Assembly: GCF_021155765.1 (NCBI RefSeq)
Contig: NC_060107.1
Location: forward strand, 14,494,501-14,558,500
Origin: Diprion similis
Lineage: Eukaryota; Arthropoda; Insecta; Hymenoptera; Diprionidae
Direction of reading: 5' to 3'
Length of the DNA stretch: 64,000 nucleotides
Of the stretch, positions 62,116-64,000 are shown one piece after another (the first letter of the stretch is position 1; each line of letters starts with the position of its first letter). The notes under the pieces were generated by a model, which was not told the origin of the DNA, searched no databases, and saw only the letters and a program-made list of their open reading frames with translations. The translations under genes were made by a program, and so were the position numbers.

Positions 62116-64000
62116 ATGATAAACACCGACTGCAACGATCCTGAGAAATTACAGTTATCCAAAAAAAATTTCGGCCATGAATTGTTTATGAATATATCTC
62201 CCTCGTCAACATCACGGCGTGGATATATAATCGATCCTGGTGTAACTAATCCGGTATCGGAATTGACGAATTGTAGATGGCAAGTGATAATAACTTCAGA
62301 CAACTGCGCTCTCAAACAGCATTCTCGAGGTTGGCAGGTATGCTCAATAACAAAACGCAAATTACTACAAAAAAAACTTCGTAGATTTTCGGTAGTTCTG
62401 AACTAGAACCTTGCTTTACTGACCATGAGCGCTGGGTTTTACCGATGAGTGGCAAAGTAGACAACGTGATGTAGACCTCACTTACTCGACTGACTGATTG
62501 AAAATGACGCTCATTTTAGGTATGTCCCAAAACTGAAATCGAACGCTGCAACGCCGACGAAGATGAATTCTGTAATGTAAAAAATAAAAAACTCTCTGGC
62601 AAAAGTGTAATGACGTCAGTTACCACGGCACATACAACAACCAGCTGCCATAGTTCGGATTTTCAAGAATGCTGCGAAGAAGACAGTGAGAAGTCAGAAA
62701 ACGGAAGTATTTTATTCAAAGAGTACTTGAAGTTGTTGGTCAATGGTGATGCAAGATTGAATTTCATTACAAGGCTCTTATCCCAGGCCATCCAAGACCG
62801 TAAGACGTTTGTTATTTGCGGACATTTTCCATTGCTGAGGAAGCCATTGATGGGGAGGGGATGGTTGGAGAAAAGAACTGTACGAAAGATGATGTCCTTG
62901 GCCCCTCAATCCAACGTTGGTAAGGCGTGTAACAAAGTGTTCGTGTCTATTTTATTAGCGTTTAAATGTATTTCACTTAAAATCTGATGGATTTGCACTA
63001 TTTTCAAGGTGGCTTGGAACAAGTTGAAAAATTACTGAGGAATAGCGTTACTAATTTGATTTGGTATACCAGTAAACACTCGCCTACTTTCAGAGTAGAC
63101 GAGAGAACAATGGTCAATAAATTTTCCGGATGTTACTTTACGTCGAAGGTAGGCTTTCTGTGCATGCAATGTCTTTTGATTGTTATTCTCCAATCAATGC
63201 GCGCCACAGGTTGACATGTGCAACAACTTGGAAAACGTCTACTGGTTCTACGAGTCGGGCGTCTCAAATATACAGTTCCCACGATGCTACAACATTTACC
63301 GCGTAATAAAAAAATTTTTACTTTTCGTTCATTAGTACGAAAATAAAAATAATCAATACTCACAATTCCAACAGGCTTCTCAGATGAAAGACTTTAAAGC
63401 TGATTATCGGATTACTGCATGTTTGGGAATTCTCAAGTGGTTTTTATTCATTGCCAAAATTACTGGGCCTCAGAGTGTTTGGAAAGAAAATGGTAAAGTT
63501 CCCGTCTCGGCTGTTCTCTTTGCCCTGGAAAGATGTACCGAATTCATCAGGTGCTCAAAACTCTTCCAAAACAAGTGCATATTTTCCATTATCCAATAAC
63601 TTAGTTGCTTGATCCTCATAGTGTTCATACACATGAAGATATTGACAGGCGAGATTACCGAGAAGTGCCAGTGGAAACTTGGGATCAGTTTTTAGATTCG
63701 TATTACAAGATAATACACGGATACGATATGCTGAAGAAGAATTTAAAAATTGATATAGATGTGAGCATTAATGAATGCGTGAATTCAACTCCTCATAATC
63801 CGTCAATGGTTTGATACTCCAATAGCTGATGATAATAAAATTACTTCGCAGGAACTGTTAGCGTTTGCCGACAACATTTTGATCGCAGTGTCAAAATTTC
63901 GGCTTCAAGAAAAGCTTGACGGAATGCGAGATATTTGGATACTAAAACCAAGTGATAAGAGTTTAGGAAAAGGAATTGTTCTGATAGATCGTTTATCAGA
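62116..64000 (+). CDS. TTLL3: TTLL3-type tubulin glycylase, copy B, cut by the window end
   Basis: Coding exons in the window are 62116-62337, 62520-62919, 63009-63148, 63210-63302, 63375-63550, 63622-63760 and 63852 onward. Phases fit. ATG 62116 is preceded by an in-frame TAA. The N-terminal 75 residues are unique and Cys-containing. Family blocks then follow: KTFVICGHFPLLRKPLMGRG, LIWYTSKHSPTF, NKFSGCYFTSK, WFYESGVSNIQFPRCYNIY, ITACLGILKWF, HTHEDIDRRDYREVPVETWD and IWILKPSDKSLGKGIVLIDR (start of the ATP-grasp). The catalytic C-terminal half is beyond 64000, so activity cannot be judged. It is a paralogue of copy A in the same orientation, with the 574-residue gene between them. Confidence 0.92.

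Overview
This is a eukaryotic nuclear window. It is intron-rich, AT-rich between genes and has no bacterial features. The gene set (jitterbug-type filamin with three CH domains, cyclin Y, Rab5, CWC22, TTC14, MPDU1, TTLL3-type tubulin glycylases), the short GT-AG introns and the many small DNA-transposon remnants point to an insect. A hymenopteran such as a sawfly is my guess, but the sequence alone does not fix the species. Exon coordinates below were derived by hand from splice signals, reading-frame continuity and family conservation.

Layout, left to right. 1-6522: no secure exon, probably a long intron of the jitterbug gene, with a foldback element at 5358-5868. 6523-11535 (-): the first 14 coding exons of a jitterbug-like filamin, whose 3' part lies off the left edge. 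11536-16810: intergenic, with a pogo/Tigger-like MITE. 16811-19721 (+): cyclin Y. 23063-24824 (-): Rab5, with a Tc1/mariner-like MITE in an intron. 28099-29600 (+): a 257-aa EFHB/CFAP21-like protein without EF-hands. 29972-33578 (-): the splicing factor CWC22. 33579-35955: a divergent promoter region containing a nest of short GGTGCGTTCC elements. 35956-46659 (+): a 1300-aa TTC14 with a very long RS/RGG-rich tail. 49835-51593 (-): MPDU1. 53699-59191 (+): TTLL3-like glycylase A. 59490-61581 (-): an unrecognised 574-aa protein. 62116-64000 (+): TTLL3-like glycylase B, cut by the window end.

Most genes are housekeeping: trafficking (Rab5), ER glycosylation (MPDU1), splicing (CWC22, probably TTC14), kinase activation at the membrane (cyclin Y) and actin crosslinking (filamin). 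Three loci belong to axoneme biology in other animals: the EFHB-like protein and the two TTLL3-like enzymes. The orphan gene lies between the two glycylases. It is tail-to-tail with copy A and head-to-head with copy B.

I found no CRISPR array, rRNA, convincing tRNA or autonomous transposon. The strongest leads are the old TTLL3 pair with partly different intron positions, the orphan gene between them, the truncated EFHB homologue, the TTC14 tail and the set of miniature elements.
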